Positions 43,161-52,701 are shown, numbered from the stretch's first letter. The stretch is DNA of 64,000 nucleotides from Flammeovirgaceae bacterium (GCA_021298355.1 JAJTEH010000004.1:1-64000), one strand, 5' to 3'. Made by a program: numbers and translations. Notes: generated by a model from the sequence alone, not told the origin.

Positions 43161-43198
43161 TTTATAAAAAAAGTCCACGATTTAAATCGTAGACTTTT
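43161..43198 (-). terminator. Terminator after the biotin carrier gene
   Basis: The near-perfect palindrome at 43169-43198 pairs AAAAGTC with GACTTTT and ACGATTT with AAATCGT, with one C-A mismatch. On the minus strand it is followed by a T-rich run (complement of 43161-43172). It lies 31 nt after the stop of the carrier gene. The palindrome could also work in the other direction. Confidence 0.8.
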
Positions 43199-43229
43199 AT
43201 GTACGTTCTTTTTCTGATTAATGCACGAT

Positions 43230-43721
43230 TTAAAACTCTATCAATATTTGGTTTTTCTCAACGCTATCTCCTTTTTTCACTTTTATTTTTTTTACTACAC
43301 CATCGCCCGGAGATTTTAAAATGTTTTCCATTTTCATGGCTTCTAAAATCAACAAAGGATCTCCGGTTTTCACACTGTCTCCTTCCTGAATTTTTAAGTT
43401 AATAATCAATCCCGGCATGGGTGCTTTTATGTTGTTTACTTTACTTGCCCCTACGTTGGCCATGCCCATTTTATCCAATAACAAATCGAAACGATTTTTT
43501 AATTGAACCGGTATTAACGTGTTGTTTACTTTAATCGTACAAGTTTTGGTGGCTACATCATACTTTACAACTTCGGCATGATAGCTTTTTTTATTATTGA
43601 CAATATGATAATGACCAGGTTTTAACTCGGCAACATCAGCATTAAACAGAGCATCGTTTAAAAACCACTGGCCTTCTTTTTCTTCTAAACGAATGATGGT
43701 ATTGTTGATGTGGGCTTGCAT
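43230..43721 (-). CDS. Biotin carboxyl carrier-type protein, stand-alone
   Basis: The 163-residue product ends in a biotinyl domain with the acceptor lysine K130 in LEAMKMEN, flanked by the usual APMPGLIINLKIQEGDSVK and GVVKKIKVKKGDSVEK half-repeats. The first 90 residues form a beta-rich adaptor. The layout matches carrier subunits of acyl-CoA carboxylases (propionyl-CoA or acetyl-CoA type) in Bacteroidota. The biotin carboxylase and carboxyltransferase genes are not nearby. The ATG at 43721 was preferred to a start ten codons upstream. It is 59 nt after the DUF5686 gene on the same strand. Confidence 0.88.
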   Translation of the reverse strand: MQAHINNTIIRLEEKEGQWFLNDALFNADVAELKPGHYHIVNNKKSYHAEVVKYDVATKTCTIKVNNTLIPVQLKNRFDLLLDKMGMANVGASKVNNIKAPMPGLIINLKIQEGDSVKTGDPLLILEAMKMENILKSPGDGVVKKIKVKKGDSVEKNQILIEF

Positions 43722-43780
43722 AGAAATAAAAATAACCAGAGCAAATTGCAAAAATTAGAGCAGCTAACCAACCGGGTGTT

Positions 43781-46390
43781 TTACTGATTATCTGAAAACT
43801 GAATGGAAATGTTTGTGGCAACCCCAATTCTAAACCCGTAATCTACAAAGGCTCCGTTTTCGAAAGATGCTGCTGCCTCTAATCTTAAAAACCGTAATAT
43901 TCCGTCTATGGTATAACCCACTTCGGTATAGTTTCTCGAGAAAGGTGTTGCTAAATAATTAACAAATACATCTTCACGAATACCCATCAATCGTACAAAT
44001 GGAATTGAGGTTACCAAAAATCTTCTGAATTGATAGTGCGCATTACCTACAAAATATTGGTCTGCTGTGCTAAATTTATAGTAATCTAATAATCGGAAAC
44101 TTCTTACCGGATCGGATGTAGTAAATGGAGTTCGGTTGCCTAAGAAGTGTTTGTAATCCATGAAATACAAAGCATTTGTATTTGTGAAAATACCACCTTG
44201 TAAGTTTACATCTAGGCGGCCGCGTGCGCCTAATTTAGCACTATGTTTAAAGCCTAGTTCTAGTCTGTCGTATTCCACATCGCTATCGAGGGCATTCCAG
44301 CCACGCACCCAATTGAAACTAATGGTTGGCGATGAATTTTCTATTTCTTGTTTTACCTTATTGCGAATGCTGTATTTTAACCAAGGCCTGGTGCTTAACC
44401 CAATTTGTGTTACCATAGCCTGGTGTGTTGGTGTAATGATGTTGTTGTTAAACTCTCGTACAAACGGTCGGTTAGAGGAGTACCCTTCAATACTTTTTCT
44501 ATCTACCCATTTGTAATTGCTGGTGTTGTTTAACTCTCTGCGGTGGGCATATTCGGCTTGTATATTCAGGGTTATTTTCTTATGAATTTTCGGGCGTAAA
44601 AGTATTTCTACAAAATCGCGTTCGTAAATTTTCATCAGGTTTTGCTCAAGCAATAAGGTAGTAAAAGTGTTTACTATTGGAAGTATGGGTTCTTCGCTAT
44701 TAAACTGCCGTATGTATCGGCCACCACTTACAGACAACCTGAAGTTTTTATTGCGTACTGTACTGTTTAAATAACCCGTTAGTTTTTCTCTTTCAAAGGC
44801 ATAACGCAACGTTGGCGTAAACACTAGTTGTGTTCTGTTGGTATCTTTAAATATGGTTCCTACTCTTACTTTATAAATCAAGTTCCAACCTTCAACGGTG
44901 TTAAAACCTCCCCCTGGTGTTACTATGGTAAAGGTAGTTCGCTTGCTTAGTTTGTAGCTATCGCCAACTAATAAATCCCACGGTTGAAAACCTTTATGCT
45001 TTTTTTGTTTTACTGTATCTCCTTCTTGTTTTTTTCTTTCTATTTGTGCTAGGCTATCGGCTTTTTGGTATCCTTTTATTTCGAGTTTGGTTAAGGGTAC
45101 AGGGCGTATGGTGTTCCAATAGGCAGTGTCTAACGTGCTTTTAAGACTATCTTTTTCGAATGAGTAGTTAGAGATTACATCTGGTTCTTTTTGTTGTTTC
45201 TGCTCTTCTTTTTCGTATTCTTTTAAAATGGTTTTTAATTCTTTGCGTGTAATTTCTTTACCATCGGCAAGGCGTTTTTGCAAATCCTGATTTTTCTGAT
45301 TCTTATTTTCGGTAATGGTTTTGGCTTTTTCTTTTTCAATTTTTTCATCGATTACATCGATGTTTTCTACATACAGCTCTTTGTTTAAATCGATTTTATA
45401 ATTACTTAAGGTAGACAGATAATTATACTCGAATTCGAAACCGAAAACTTTTCCATCTACTTTAAACCTATGCGATACGGGCATCCAGGCTTTGTCTTCG
45501 ATGGGGGCATATGTTTGTTTCATGTTAAACTTAATGCCGAGTTTGGTTGTGTTAAAATCTAAACTGTGGATGGTCCACCAGTCTTCTACAATAAACAACA
45601 CTCCGCTAACTACATTATCGCCTGCCGCACGCGGTTTTACTTTAATGCGACTGATTTCGTAGTTTCTGTCTTTAAACGTGCCATCGTATTCAAACTTATA
45701 ATACGAAAATGCTTTTGGCGATAAGGGCGAAACAGTTTCTGCAATTTCATCATTATAGAAACTGCCGAATATAAAAGCATTTGGCGATGTATTGTTGTCT
45801 TTGCCATCGCTATAAACGGATAGCACTTTTTCTTTAAATGTATTAGGTCTTGTGTATTCAATCTGGCTAACAGATTCGGAAATGAAAACACGATCTTTTT
45901 CAATTCCTTCTTTCTCCATTTCTTTTTTAAATATCCACGGATAATCTTTTACTTGCCCTGTACCTTTGATATACACTTGCGCGGTATATTTATCTAACTG
46001 TTGTGTGTGGTATTTTGCTTTTGCAATGGCTTTACGCATAATGGTATAGGCGGGATCTTCGTTGCCGGCCGTAACAGTTACGTTTTGCAACACAACGGTT
46101 TGGGTTTTCATGGTTACGTTTAATTCAAGGAAAGTATTTTCTATTGTTACTTTTTTGGTTACGGTTTCGTAGCCTACAAACTGAAACACTAAATCGTATT
46201 CTCCTGCGGGCAAAGCCAATTCGTATAAACCATTTTCGTTAGCGGCAGTTCCGGTGCCTAATTGTTTTACATAGATGGTAGCGAAACCAAGGTTCGAACC
46301 ATCATCGCCTTTAATTTGTCCTTTAACACCCCCTGCAAAGGCCAAAACGTTTTGCAAAAGAAACCATACAACAAGTAAAAAATTTCTCAT
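43781..46390 (-). CDS. DUF5686/carboxypeptidase-regulatory-like outer-membrane protein (second copy)
   Basis: The 869-residue protein has a signal peptide (MRNFLLVVWFLLQNVLAFAG), a CarboxypepD_reg-like domain at about 22-105 (GFATIYVKQLGTGTAANENG) and the DUF5686 start pattern EDPAYTIMRKAIAKAK. A charged Lys/Glu-rich linker of about 70 residues (near 350-420) comes before a long beta-barrel-like C-terminus. It is longer than its paralogue at 16524-18959 mainly through this linker. The role of the family is unknown. It follows nadD by 50 nt on the same strand. Confidence 0.82.
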   Translation of the reverse strand: MRNFLLVVWFLLQNVLAFAGGVKGQIKGDDGSNLGFATIYVKQLGTGTAANENGLYELALPAGEYDLVFQFVGYETVTKKVTIENTFLELNVTMKTQTVVLQNVTVTAGNEDPAYTIMRKAIAKAKYHTQQLDKYTAQVYIKGTGQVKDYPWIFKKEMEKEGIEKDRVFISESVSQIEYTRPNTFKEKVLSVYSDGKDNNTSPNAFIFGSFYNDEIAETVSPLSPKAFSYYKFEYDGTFKDRNYEISRIKVKPRAAGDNVVSGVLFIVEDWWTIHSLDFNTTKLGIKFNMKQTYAPIEDKAWMPVSHRFKVDGKVFGFEFEYNYLSTLSNYKIDLNKELYVENIDVIDEKIEKEKAKTITENKNQKNQDLQKRLADGKEITRKELKTILKEYEKEEQKQQKEPDVISNYSFEKDSLKSTLDTAYWNTIRPVPLTKLEIKGYQKADSLAQIERKKQEGDTVKQKKHKGFQPWDLLVGDSYKLSKRTTFTIVTPGGGFNTVEGWNLIYKVRVGTIFKDTNRTQLVFTPTLRYAFEREKLTGYLNSTVRNKNFRLSVSGGRYIRQFNSEEPILPIVNTFTTLLLEQNLMKIYERDFVEILLRPKIHKKITLNIQAEYAHRRELNNTSNYKWVDRKSIEGYSSNRPFVREFNNNIITPTHQAMVTQIGLSTRPWLKYSIRNKVKQEIENSSPTISFNWVRGWNALDSDVEYDRLELGFKHSAKLGARGRLDVNLQGGIFTNTNALYFMDYKHFLGNRTPFTTSDPVRSFRLLDYYKFSTADQYFVGNAHYQFRRFLVTSIPFVRLMGIREDVFVNYLATPFSRNYTEVGYTIDGILRFLRLEAAASFENGAFVDYGFRIGVATNISIQFSDNQ

Positions 46391-46440
46391 ATAAATTTTA
46401 AGTTATGTATTGGTAGCAAACTACTCCATTATATTTCATC

Positions 46441-47013
46441 TTACAGATAAAACTTTTTTGTTGCAATCATTTCGGCAACCACATCGGGTACCAGGTAACG
46501 AACAGACTGATTATTTCTGATTTTGTTACGGATGAAGGTGGCCGAAATATCGAGCAAGGGAGCTTCTACCATTTGCACGTTAGGATGCAATTTGATGTGG
46601 GAAGGTTGCGCGTTAGGTCGCGGATAAACGTATAATCCGTAGTTATCCAGTATTTGTTGATAGTTTTTCCAGTGGGCGAAACGTTCGAGGTTATCTTCAC
46701 CTACAATTACTTTAAATTGTTTATCGGGATGGCGCTCTTGTAAATGAACGAGGGTGTGAATGGTGTAGCTAGGCTTGGGTAAATGAAATTCGATATCGCT
46801 TACTTCAAATTTAAAGTTGTCGTGTATGGCAGCGCGTACCATATCGTACCGGTCGAACTCGTGTAATAAACCTTTGCTTGGTTTAAACGGATTTTGAGGC
46901 GAAACAATAAACCATACCTTTTGCAAATCGGTAGTTTCGGCCATTATGTTGGCAATAATTAAATGCCCAACATGGATGGGATTAAATGAGCCGAAGAATA
47001 ATCCGATTTTCAA
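46441..47013 (-). CDS. nadD: Nicotinate-nucleotide adenylyltransferase
   Basis: NadD joins ATP and nicotinate mononucleotide to make deamido-NAD. The 190-residue protein has the nucleotidyltransferase motif GSFNPIHVGH and the C-terminal ISATFIR motif. The start is a TTG at 47013: an in-frame TAA lies two codons upstream (47017-47019), so no longer product is possible, and the N-terminus KIGLFFGSFNPIH matches the family. It may be cotranscribed with the DUF5686 gene 50 nt downstream. Confidence 0.95.
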   Translation of the reverse strand: MKIGLFFGSFNPIHVGHLIIANIMAETTDLQKVWFIVSPQNPFKPSKGLLHEFDRYDMVRAAIHDNFKFEVSDIEFHLPKPSYTIHTLVHLQERHPDKQFKVIVGEDNLERFAHWKNYQQILDNYGLYVYPRPNAQPSHIKLHPNVQMVEAPLLDISATFIRNKIRNNQSVRYLVPDVVAEMIATKKFYL

Positions 47014-47099
47014 GTTTTAATTTTTAAGAAAGAAGATTAAAGAAATTTTTACCGATAGCAATGTTTGATACCAAAACATTTTTATGTTTTACTAATTGA

Positions 47100-47252
47100 C
47101 TAAGCGGAGGGCTTAACTTTTGTCTCACTTTTACGGCTATTAAAATAGGCAATCACTTCGGCTTTTGTCATTTTCGATAATTTATTACTTAGCTTATCGC
47201 GTTGTTCGCGCATAAATTTAACGGCATCAAAGGTTTTATCAATCGTCTTCAT
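47100..47252 (-). CDS. Candidate antitoxin partner of the PIN protein
   Basis: The 50-residue product (starting MKTIDKTFDAVKFMREQRDK) is charged and helical with no DNA-binding motif that I recognise. Its start overlaps the 3' end of the PIN-domain gene by 14 bp, so the two are translationally coupled with the toxin-like gene first. The size and coupling are typical of type II antitoxins, but the assignment rests on context only. The ATG at 47252 was chosen; a start 16 codons upstream would overlap the PIN gene by 62 bp. Confidence 0.6.
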   Translation of the reverse strand: MKTIDKTFDAVKFMREQRDKLSNKLSKMTKAEVIAYFNSRKSETKVKPSA

Positions 47253-47703
47253 ATTTTTCAAATTCTCTTGGTGTACGTATTTCAATTTGTTTATAACCAT
47301 TTTTTATGTTGATGGAATTGTAACCACTTATTCGTTGCACATTAACGATATGCTTAAAATTCCAACTAACTAAAAAGTCTGCTCGATTTATAGTAGCTAA
47401 AGCTATGTGTAAGCAATCGGCATAGCTAGTTTTACCAACAACTCCTTCGGCAATATATTCGGTAGCTAATTCAACAGCTTCATCAGTCATGTTAAGTAAC
47501 TCAGTCGACTCTGCTTTTATACTTTGCACTAATTCTCTTACCTTTTCAGGAGCATGTATTAGTTCATCCTGAGTGATTGTTGAGAAGAGTAAAATGAAAT
47601 CTCCTCTTTGTAAACGGGTAAACAGTGGAAAGGTATGCAATGCAAATTCTTCATCGAAGTAACCACCAAATACGGATGTATCAAGATATAATCTTTGCTT
47701 CAC
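47239..47703 (-). CDS. PIN-domain protein, VapC-like toxin candidate
   Basis: The 154-residue protein has the PIN acidic residues at D8 (LYLDTSVFGG), a Glu in TITQDELIHA, an Asp in TSYADCLHIALA and a late DFLVSWNFKHI. PIN toxins are Mg2+-dependent RNases that cut tRNA or rRNA. The start is a GTG at 47703, aligning VKQRLYLDTSVF with the usual MKxxxYxDTS start; the longer frame begins with a TTG and gives an unlikely N-terminus. The partner ORF follows rather than precedes it, which is opposite to most VapBC operons. Confidence 0.8.
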   Translation of the reverse strand: MKQRLYLDTSVFGGYFDEEFALHTFPLFTRLQRGDFILLFSTITQDELIHAPEKVRELVQSIKAESTELLNMTDEAVELATEYIAEGVVGKTSYADCLHIALATINRADFLVSWNFKHIVNVQRISGYNSINIKNGYKQIEIRTPREFEKYEDD

Positions 47704-47799
47704 GTTCGAATTTACAAAAAAATAGCAGTAAATCAGATGAAGCCGGAATAGCAAAGAGAGTATGAAATGAAAAAAACCTAGTCTTTCGAAAAGAAGTAA

Positions 47800-47820
47800 C
47801 TTGCCTTGCAGGCTGGCAAG
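47800..47820 (-). terminator. Possible terminator of dsbD
   Basis: CTTGCC (47800-47805) pairs with GGCAAG (47815-47820) around a 9-nt loop. On the minus strand a loosely T-rich stretch follows. It sits 12 bp after the dsbD stop. The stem is short and the T-tract is interrupted. Confidence 0.45.
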
Positions 47821-47832
47821 GTGCAGAGGTAA

Positions 47833-49935
47833 TTAATTTCTAAACTTCTTCAATCCTTCCTCTAAAAATTTTACAAATTGTGCAGGGTCGCGGTTATAAC
47901 CATAAGGAGGCACCAATACTTTTTCGTCTGTTCCTACTAACACATAAAAAGGTTGAGCATTGTTTTGCAAGCGGGTAATCTGTAAATCTGCATTTTGTTT
48001 GCCAATGGTTTTCTTCACTTTGTTATCGTAAGTAGAAGTGTACCATTCACTTGCTGGTAATTCGGTTTTATCATCAACATATAATGCAACAACAATAAAA
48101 TCGTTTTGTAATTTTTGTAACACAGTTGGGTCGCTCCACACTACTGCTTCCATTTCGCGGCAATTGGTGCAACCATGTCCGGTAAAATCGATAAACACAG
48201 GTTTGTTTTGTTCTCGTGCACATTGCATGGCTTGCTCATAATCAAAGTAACCTTTTAGTCCGTGTGGTAAGTGCAAGAAATCAGCATACTTAGGTGGTTC
48301 GCATAGTTCATTATTGGCTTGCGAACTTTTAATCAAATTAAAATCGTGTGTGTATAACGGAGGTAGATAACCAGCCAACGCTTTTAATGGTGCGCCATAC
48401 ATACCCGGAATTAAATAAATAACAAAAGTAAACGTGATGATGGCCAACACAACACGCGGTACACTTACGCGTTTATCTTCCACATCTTTACCAGTATCGC
48501 CAGGCATGCGAAAAGCCTTCATTAAGTATAAACCGATTAGGGCTGCGCATACAATCCAGATAGCAATGTTGATTTCGCGATCTAAAATTCCCCAATGAAA
48601 AGCCTGATCTGCGATGCTTAAAAATTTAAATGCCAACGCAATTTCAATAAAACCTAACACCACTTTTACAGCATTTAACCATCCGCCCGATTTAGGTAAG
48701 TTGCTTAACCAACCCGGAAAAAATGCAAACAATGTAAAAGGAATAGCGAAGGCTAATGAAAAACCCAACATGCCTACAATAGGTTTGATAAACTCGCCTC
48801 CGGCAGATGATACTAAAATACTTCCTACTATCGGCCCTGTACAAGAAAAAGAAACCAACACCAATGTAAAAGCCATAAAGAAAATACCTATCCATCCTCC
48901 TTTATCGGCTTGCCTATCTACTTTATTTACTAAACCACTCGGTAACGTAATTTCGAATAAACCTAAGAACGATAAACCGAAAACAATGAACACGGCAAAG
49001 AAAATTAAATTCGGAAGCCATTCTGTAGAAAGATGATTAGCAGTTTCGGGGCCCATTAACGGAGCCAATAACGCACCGATAATGGTGTAAATGCCAACAA
49101 TGAACGCGCCATACAACAAAGCTTTCGATTTGCTGTTCTGCTGCCCGGTAAAAAAACTTACCGTCATCGGTATCATAGGAAAAACACAAGGCGTAAGTAA
49201 AGCGGCTAAACCAGCAACGAAAGCCAACAGAAAAAACCAAACGAAAGAAGTTTCCGGGTTGGCTTGTGCAGAAAGATTAACATCGAGAGTAGGGCCTTGT
49301 ATAGCTGCACCGTTATTTTTGATGATGTTTTCTTGAGTTTGTGAGCTGGTATCGCCCGCAGGGAGTACATTTTCTTTTGAAGCGAAAGGATTTTCTTTTA
49401 TTTCCTTTTTGTTTTCCTCTTCTTTAGGTTGATTATTTTCTTTTGGTTTTTCTGACGAGGCTTTGCCACTTACCTGGATAACCGGTAATTCAATATCTCC
49501 ATCAACAGGAATACACTTCCCGTCTTTTTCTGAGCAAACCTGGCCTTCGAAAGTTCCGGATAGTTGTAGCGGTCCACTTAACACTTTTATTTTTTGTTTG
49601 AATGTTCCGGTGCTTGTCATGTAGCGCACATCACAATCGAAAGTATCATCGTGTTTGCCTTTGTCTTTTTCTGCTGTAAGATTTCCTGCTAAAACAAAAT
49701 TGTTATTCTTTGTTAAGTTGATAGAAAAAGGAATAGGACCACAATCTTCATCGAAACCATTGGAATATAAATACCAATTTTCGTCAATAGTAGCTTTAAA
49801 TGTAAGGATGATTTCATCGCCCGCTTTAACGTTTATAGAAGAAACTGAAACATCAATTTTAGCAGGTTGTAGAATTTGCGCGCTAAGTTGTGTAAATGTA
49901 AAGATCGCTATCAGAAAAAAAATTAGTTGCTTCAT
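47833..49935 (-). CDS. dsbD: Thiol:disulfide interchange protein DsbD
   Basis: DsbD carries electrons from cytoplasmic thioredoxin to periplasmic reductases. The 700-residue protein has a signal peptide, an N-terminal periplasmic domain (about 20-155, with Cys pairs in DEDCGPIPF and FDCDVRY, plus QVCSEKDGKC), a Pro/Lys/Glu linker and a polytopic CcdA-like core with Cys in LLTPCVFPMIPM and SFSCTGPIVG. It ends with a thioredoxin domain with the CTNC active site (GHGCTNCREME). All three redox modules are intact. It is 49 nt downstream of the serine hydrolase gene, and both are on the minus strand. Confidence 0.93.
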   Translation of the reverse strand: MKQLIFFLIAIFTFTQLSAQILQPAKIDVSVSSINVKAGDEIILTFKATIDENWYLYSNGFDEDCGPIPFSINLTKNNNFVLAGNLTAEKDKGKHDDTFDCDVRYMTSTGTFKQKIKVLSGPLQLSGTFEGQVCSEKDGKCIPVDGDIELPVIQVSGKASSEKPKENNQPKEEENKKEIKENPFASKENVLPAGDTSSQTQENIIKNNGAAIQGPTLDVNLSAQANPETSFVWFFLLAFVAGLAALLTPCVFPMIPMTVSFFTGQQNSKSKALLYGAFIVGIYTIIGALLAPLMGPETANHLSTEWLPNLIFFAVFIVFGLSFLGLFEITLPSGLVNKVDRQADKGGWIGIFFMAFTLVLVSFSCTGPIVGSILVSSAGGEFIKPIVGMLGFSLAFAIPFTLFAFFPGWLSNLPKSGGWLNAVKVVLGFIEIALAFKFLSIADQAFHWGILDREINIAIWIVCAALIGLYLMKAFRMPGDTGKDVEDKRVSVPRVVLAIITFTFVIYLIPGMYGAPLKALAGYLPPLYTHDFNLIKSSQANNELCEPPKYADFLHLPHGLKGYFDYEQAMQCAREQNKPVFIDFTGHGCTNCREMEAVVWSDPTVLQKLQNDFIVVALYVDDKTELPASEWYTSTYDNKVKKTIGKQNADLQITRLQNNAQPFYVLVGTDEKVLVPPYGYNRDPAQFVKFLEEGLKKFRN

Positions 49936-49984
49936 AGGGTAGATATAATACGGAATAACTTATAATTAGTTGATAAAGTTCTGT

Positions 49985-51316
49985 CTAAGGATTTTGTTTC
50001 ACAAATTCATAAATACCCAACCCCTGTTTCATAATAAACTTTTGTGCGTTCTCATCAAACTCAACTTGTAAGTTGGCAGCTTTGTATTCAAAAATAAATT
50101 TTTCTTTTTCTGCTAACTTTATTTCAGTTTGATGAGAAGGTTTAAATAAAAGAACATTATTTTGTGCTGAAATAATAATTTGAAAAGGCAATTGTTTACT
50201 GGAATAAGTGCCTTCCAGTTGTTTTAATTCAGCAGGGGTATGAAGCGAAACTTTATCTTCAAATTCAGGAATTGTATAAGATTTGTCATAGAAAATACTT
50301 AAAATTCCAATCATCACATCATTAAAAGGATAATCAACTGCGTTAGATAGATAAGTTATACTCACTTGGTCATCGGCAAAATAATAACTTGCTGAACGAA
50401 ATCCGTCTATTCCTCCATTATGTCCTAAAGCGAAGCGTTCATAAAAAGGAACGCGAAATACACCTAATCCGTAACCATCTACAAGCGTAGCCATTTCCTC
50501 AACTGATTTTTTAGACACTAATTTGTAAGTGAATAAAGCATTCAAAAAAGTATTGACATCTTCAGCAGTTGCAACTATACTTCCTGCACCAAGTGTAATA
50601 GACAAATGTGTGTTCGTATCAGGAACCCAATCAGCATATTTCTTAAAGGATATAGTTTGATCTGAAAAAAATTTTGAGTCTGGATAATCAAACGTTCTTT
50701 TTAACTTTAATGGCTTACAGATAAAATCATGCAAAAGTTGATGATACTTTTTGCCACTTTGTTTTTCTGCAATTAGCGCAAGTAAAAAATAATTTGTGTT
50801 CGAATACTCAAATTTTTCTCCTGGTTTAAAATTAGGTGTGTATTGAATGATTTTCTGAAGTAACTCTTCACGCTTGATGGATTGGGTCATCCATTGCATG
50901 AAATTTAATTCGTTTGTGAAATTAAAGAGCCCTGAACGATGCCTTAACAAATGTTCAATCGTGATTTGGTCTGCATTTTTAACATCCGGAAACCAGGCTG
51001 ATAGTTTATCTGTTAACGATAATTTACCTTTTTCTTTCAGCATAAGAATTAACGTAGCCGTATATGTTTTGCTGATAGATCCTATCCTGTAAAGTGATTC
51101 ATGGTTAGCTTTTGATTTTTGAGCAGAATCTTTATATCCAATACTTTTTACATAAACATCTTTGCCGGCTTTATAGATAGATATACTACCCATTGCCTTT
51201 TTGTTTTGTTCAAGTTTTACGATAAAACTATCGAGCTTAGCCTGGTTAAAGTCTTGTGCCTCAATTTTATTGAAACATAAAGTTAAAACAAGAACAAAAA
51301 AGAAAATTATTCTCAT
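49985..51316 (-). CDS. Serine hydrolase of the beta-lactamase/class C family, secreted
   Basis: The 443-residue product has a signal peptide (about 1-20) and the class C/PBP4*-type fold. The SxxK motif is S80-x-x-K83 (IGSISKTY), the YxN motif lies in FEYSNTNY, and the third box is represented by GHNGG. A lipocalin-like C-terminal domain (about 360-440) follows. Members act as D,D-peptidases, esterases or beta-lactamases; the class cannot be assigned. It overlaps the M20 peptidase gene by 4 bp, so the two are translationally coupled, which fits a role in peptide or cell-wall fragment breakdown. Confidence 0.88.
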   Translation of the reverse strand: MRIIFFFVLVLTLCFNKIEAQDFNQAKLDSFIVKLEQNKKAMGSISIYKAGKDVYVKSIGYKDSAQKSKANHESLYRIGSISKTYTATLILMLKEKGKLSLTDKLSAWFPDVKNADQITIEHLLRHRSGLFNFTNELNFMQWMTQSIKREELLQKIIQYTPNFKPGEKFEYSNTNYFLLALIAEKQSGKKYHQLLHDFICKPLKLKRTFDYPDSKFFSDQTISFKKYADWVPDTNTHLSITLGAGSIVATAEDVNTFLNALFTYKLVSKKSVEEMATLVDGYGLGVFRVPFYERFALGHNGGIDGFRSASYYFADDQVSITYLSNAVDYPFNDVMIGILSIFYDKSYTIPEFEDKVSLHTPAELKQLEGTYSSKQLPFQIIISAQNNVLLFKPSHQTEIKLAEKEKFIFEYKAANLQVEFDENAQKFIMKQGLGIYEFVKQNP

Positions 51317-52668
51317 TTCGCGAAGTGTTTGTAGAATGCTACAATGGTTTCGATACCGATGGTAAAGTTTTTTATACCATAATGTTCGTTAGGCGAGTGT
51401 ATGGCATCGCTATCTAAACCAAAACCCATTAACACAGTTTCTAAACCTAATTCTTTTTTAAACAAGGAAACAATAGGTATGCTTCCACCATCGCGTGTAG
51501 GAATGGGTTTCTTTCCCCATACTTCTTCAAATGCTTTTTCAGCTGCTAAATAGGCTTTAGATGTGGTAGATGTAACAGCAGGTTGCCCACCGTGGTGGGG
51601 CGTAACTTTTACTTTTACCGAAGATGGTGCAATAGCTTGAAAATGTTTCGTAAAAAGTTCGGTGATGGTTGCGCTATCTTGATTGGGTACTAAACGCATC
51701 GAAATTTTTGCAGATGCTTTAGAAGGTAAAACAGTTTTGGCACCTTCCCCTGTGTATCCTCCCCAAATTCCGTTTACATCTAAGGTTGGGCGTATACCAG
51801 TGCGTTCGATGGTTGTGTAGCCTTTCTCTCCTTTAACATCGGCTATGTCTAAATCTTTTTTGTAATGTTCTAAGTTGAAAGGTGCTTTGTTGAGTGCTTC
51901 GCGCTCTTCTTCTGTTGGGTTAACAACTGCATCATAAAATCCTGGAATGTTTACCTTACCATTTTCATCGTGTAAGCTGGCAATCAGTTGAGCTAATACA
52001 TTGATGGGGTTTGCTACGGCACCACCATATACGCCTGAGTGTAAATCGCGGTTAGGGCCGGTAACTTCTACTTCTAAATAACTCAATCCGCGCAAGCCAA
52101 CTGTAATAGAAGGATGCTCTAAAGAGATCAGCGAAGTGTCTGAAATTAAAATAATATCTGCTTTTAATTTTTCTTTATATTCTTTAACAAAAATCGGGAG
52201 GTTATCTGAGCCAACTTCTTCTTCGCCTTCAATCATGAACTTAACATTGCATGGCAAGGTGTTTTGTTTATTCATGATTTCGAAAGCTTTAATGTGCATA
52301 TAAAACTGGCCTTTATCATCGCATGCACCGCGCGCGTAAATTTTGCCATCTTTCACAACGGGCTCGAAGGCCGGAGATATCCATAAATGCAGAGGATCGG
52401 CTGGTTGCACATCGTAATGCCCATATACAAGCACCGTTGGTAATGCAGGGTCGATGATTTTTTCACCGAACACAATCGGATGGCCTTTTGTTTCTACCAA
52501 CTCAACTTTAGTGGCACCGGCTTCCAGCAATTTTACCTTTACATATTCTGCAGCTTTGCGTACGTCTGTTTTAAATTTACTGTCGGCACTTACAGAGGGT
52601 ATTCTTAATAAATCGAATAATTCTTGTAGAAATCTTTCCTGGTGTTGGGCAATGTATTCTTTTACCAT
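51313..52668 (-). CDS. M20-family dipeptidase
   Basis: The 451-residue cytoplasmic metallopeptidase matches the carnosinase-like dipeptidases. Its metal ligands are in VYGHYDVQPADP, RGACDDKGQ and IEGEEEVGS and the terminal HSPNEHYG, and the lid domain follows ITVGLRGLSYLEV. It hydrolyses dipeptides with two bridging metal ions. It starts 33 nt after the stop of the 1598-residue protein gene and overlaps the serine hydrolase by 4 bp. Confidence 0.93.
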   Translation of the reverse strand: MVKEYIAQHQERFLQELFDLLRIPSVSADSKFKTDVRKAAEYVKVKLLEAGATKVELVETKGHPIVFGEKIIDPALPTVLVYGHYDVQPADPLHLWISPAFEPVVKDGKIYARGACDDKGQFYMHIKAFEIMNKQNTLPCNVKFMIEGEEEVGSDNLPIFVKEYKEKLKADIILISDTSLISLEHPSITVGLRGLSYLEVEVTGPNRDLHSGVYGGAVANPINVLAQLIASLHDENGKVNIPGFYDAVVNPTEEEREALNKAPFNLEHYKKDLDIADVKGEKGYTTIERTGIRPTLDVNGIWGGYTGEGAKTVLPSKASAKISMRLVPNQDSATITELFTKHFQAIAPSSVKVKVTPHHGGQPAVTSTTSKAYLAAEKAFEEVWGKKPIPTRDGGSIPIVSLFKKELGLETVLMGFGLDSDAIHSPNEHYGIKNFTIGIETIVAFYKHFAK

Positions 52669-52701
52669 AACGTTGAAATATATGTAGATTGTTGTTTTTA
52701 A

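Noticed and set aside
48614-49036. 140-residue frame on the plus strand
   Set aside because: Antisense to the membrane core of dsbD; Lys/Pro/Asn-rich shadow typical of the reverse of TM helices.
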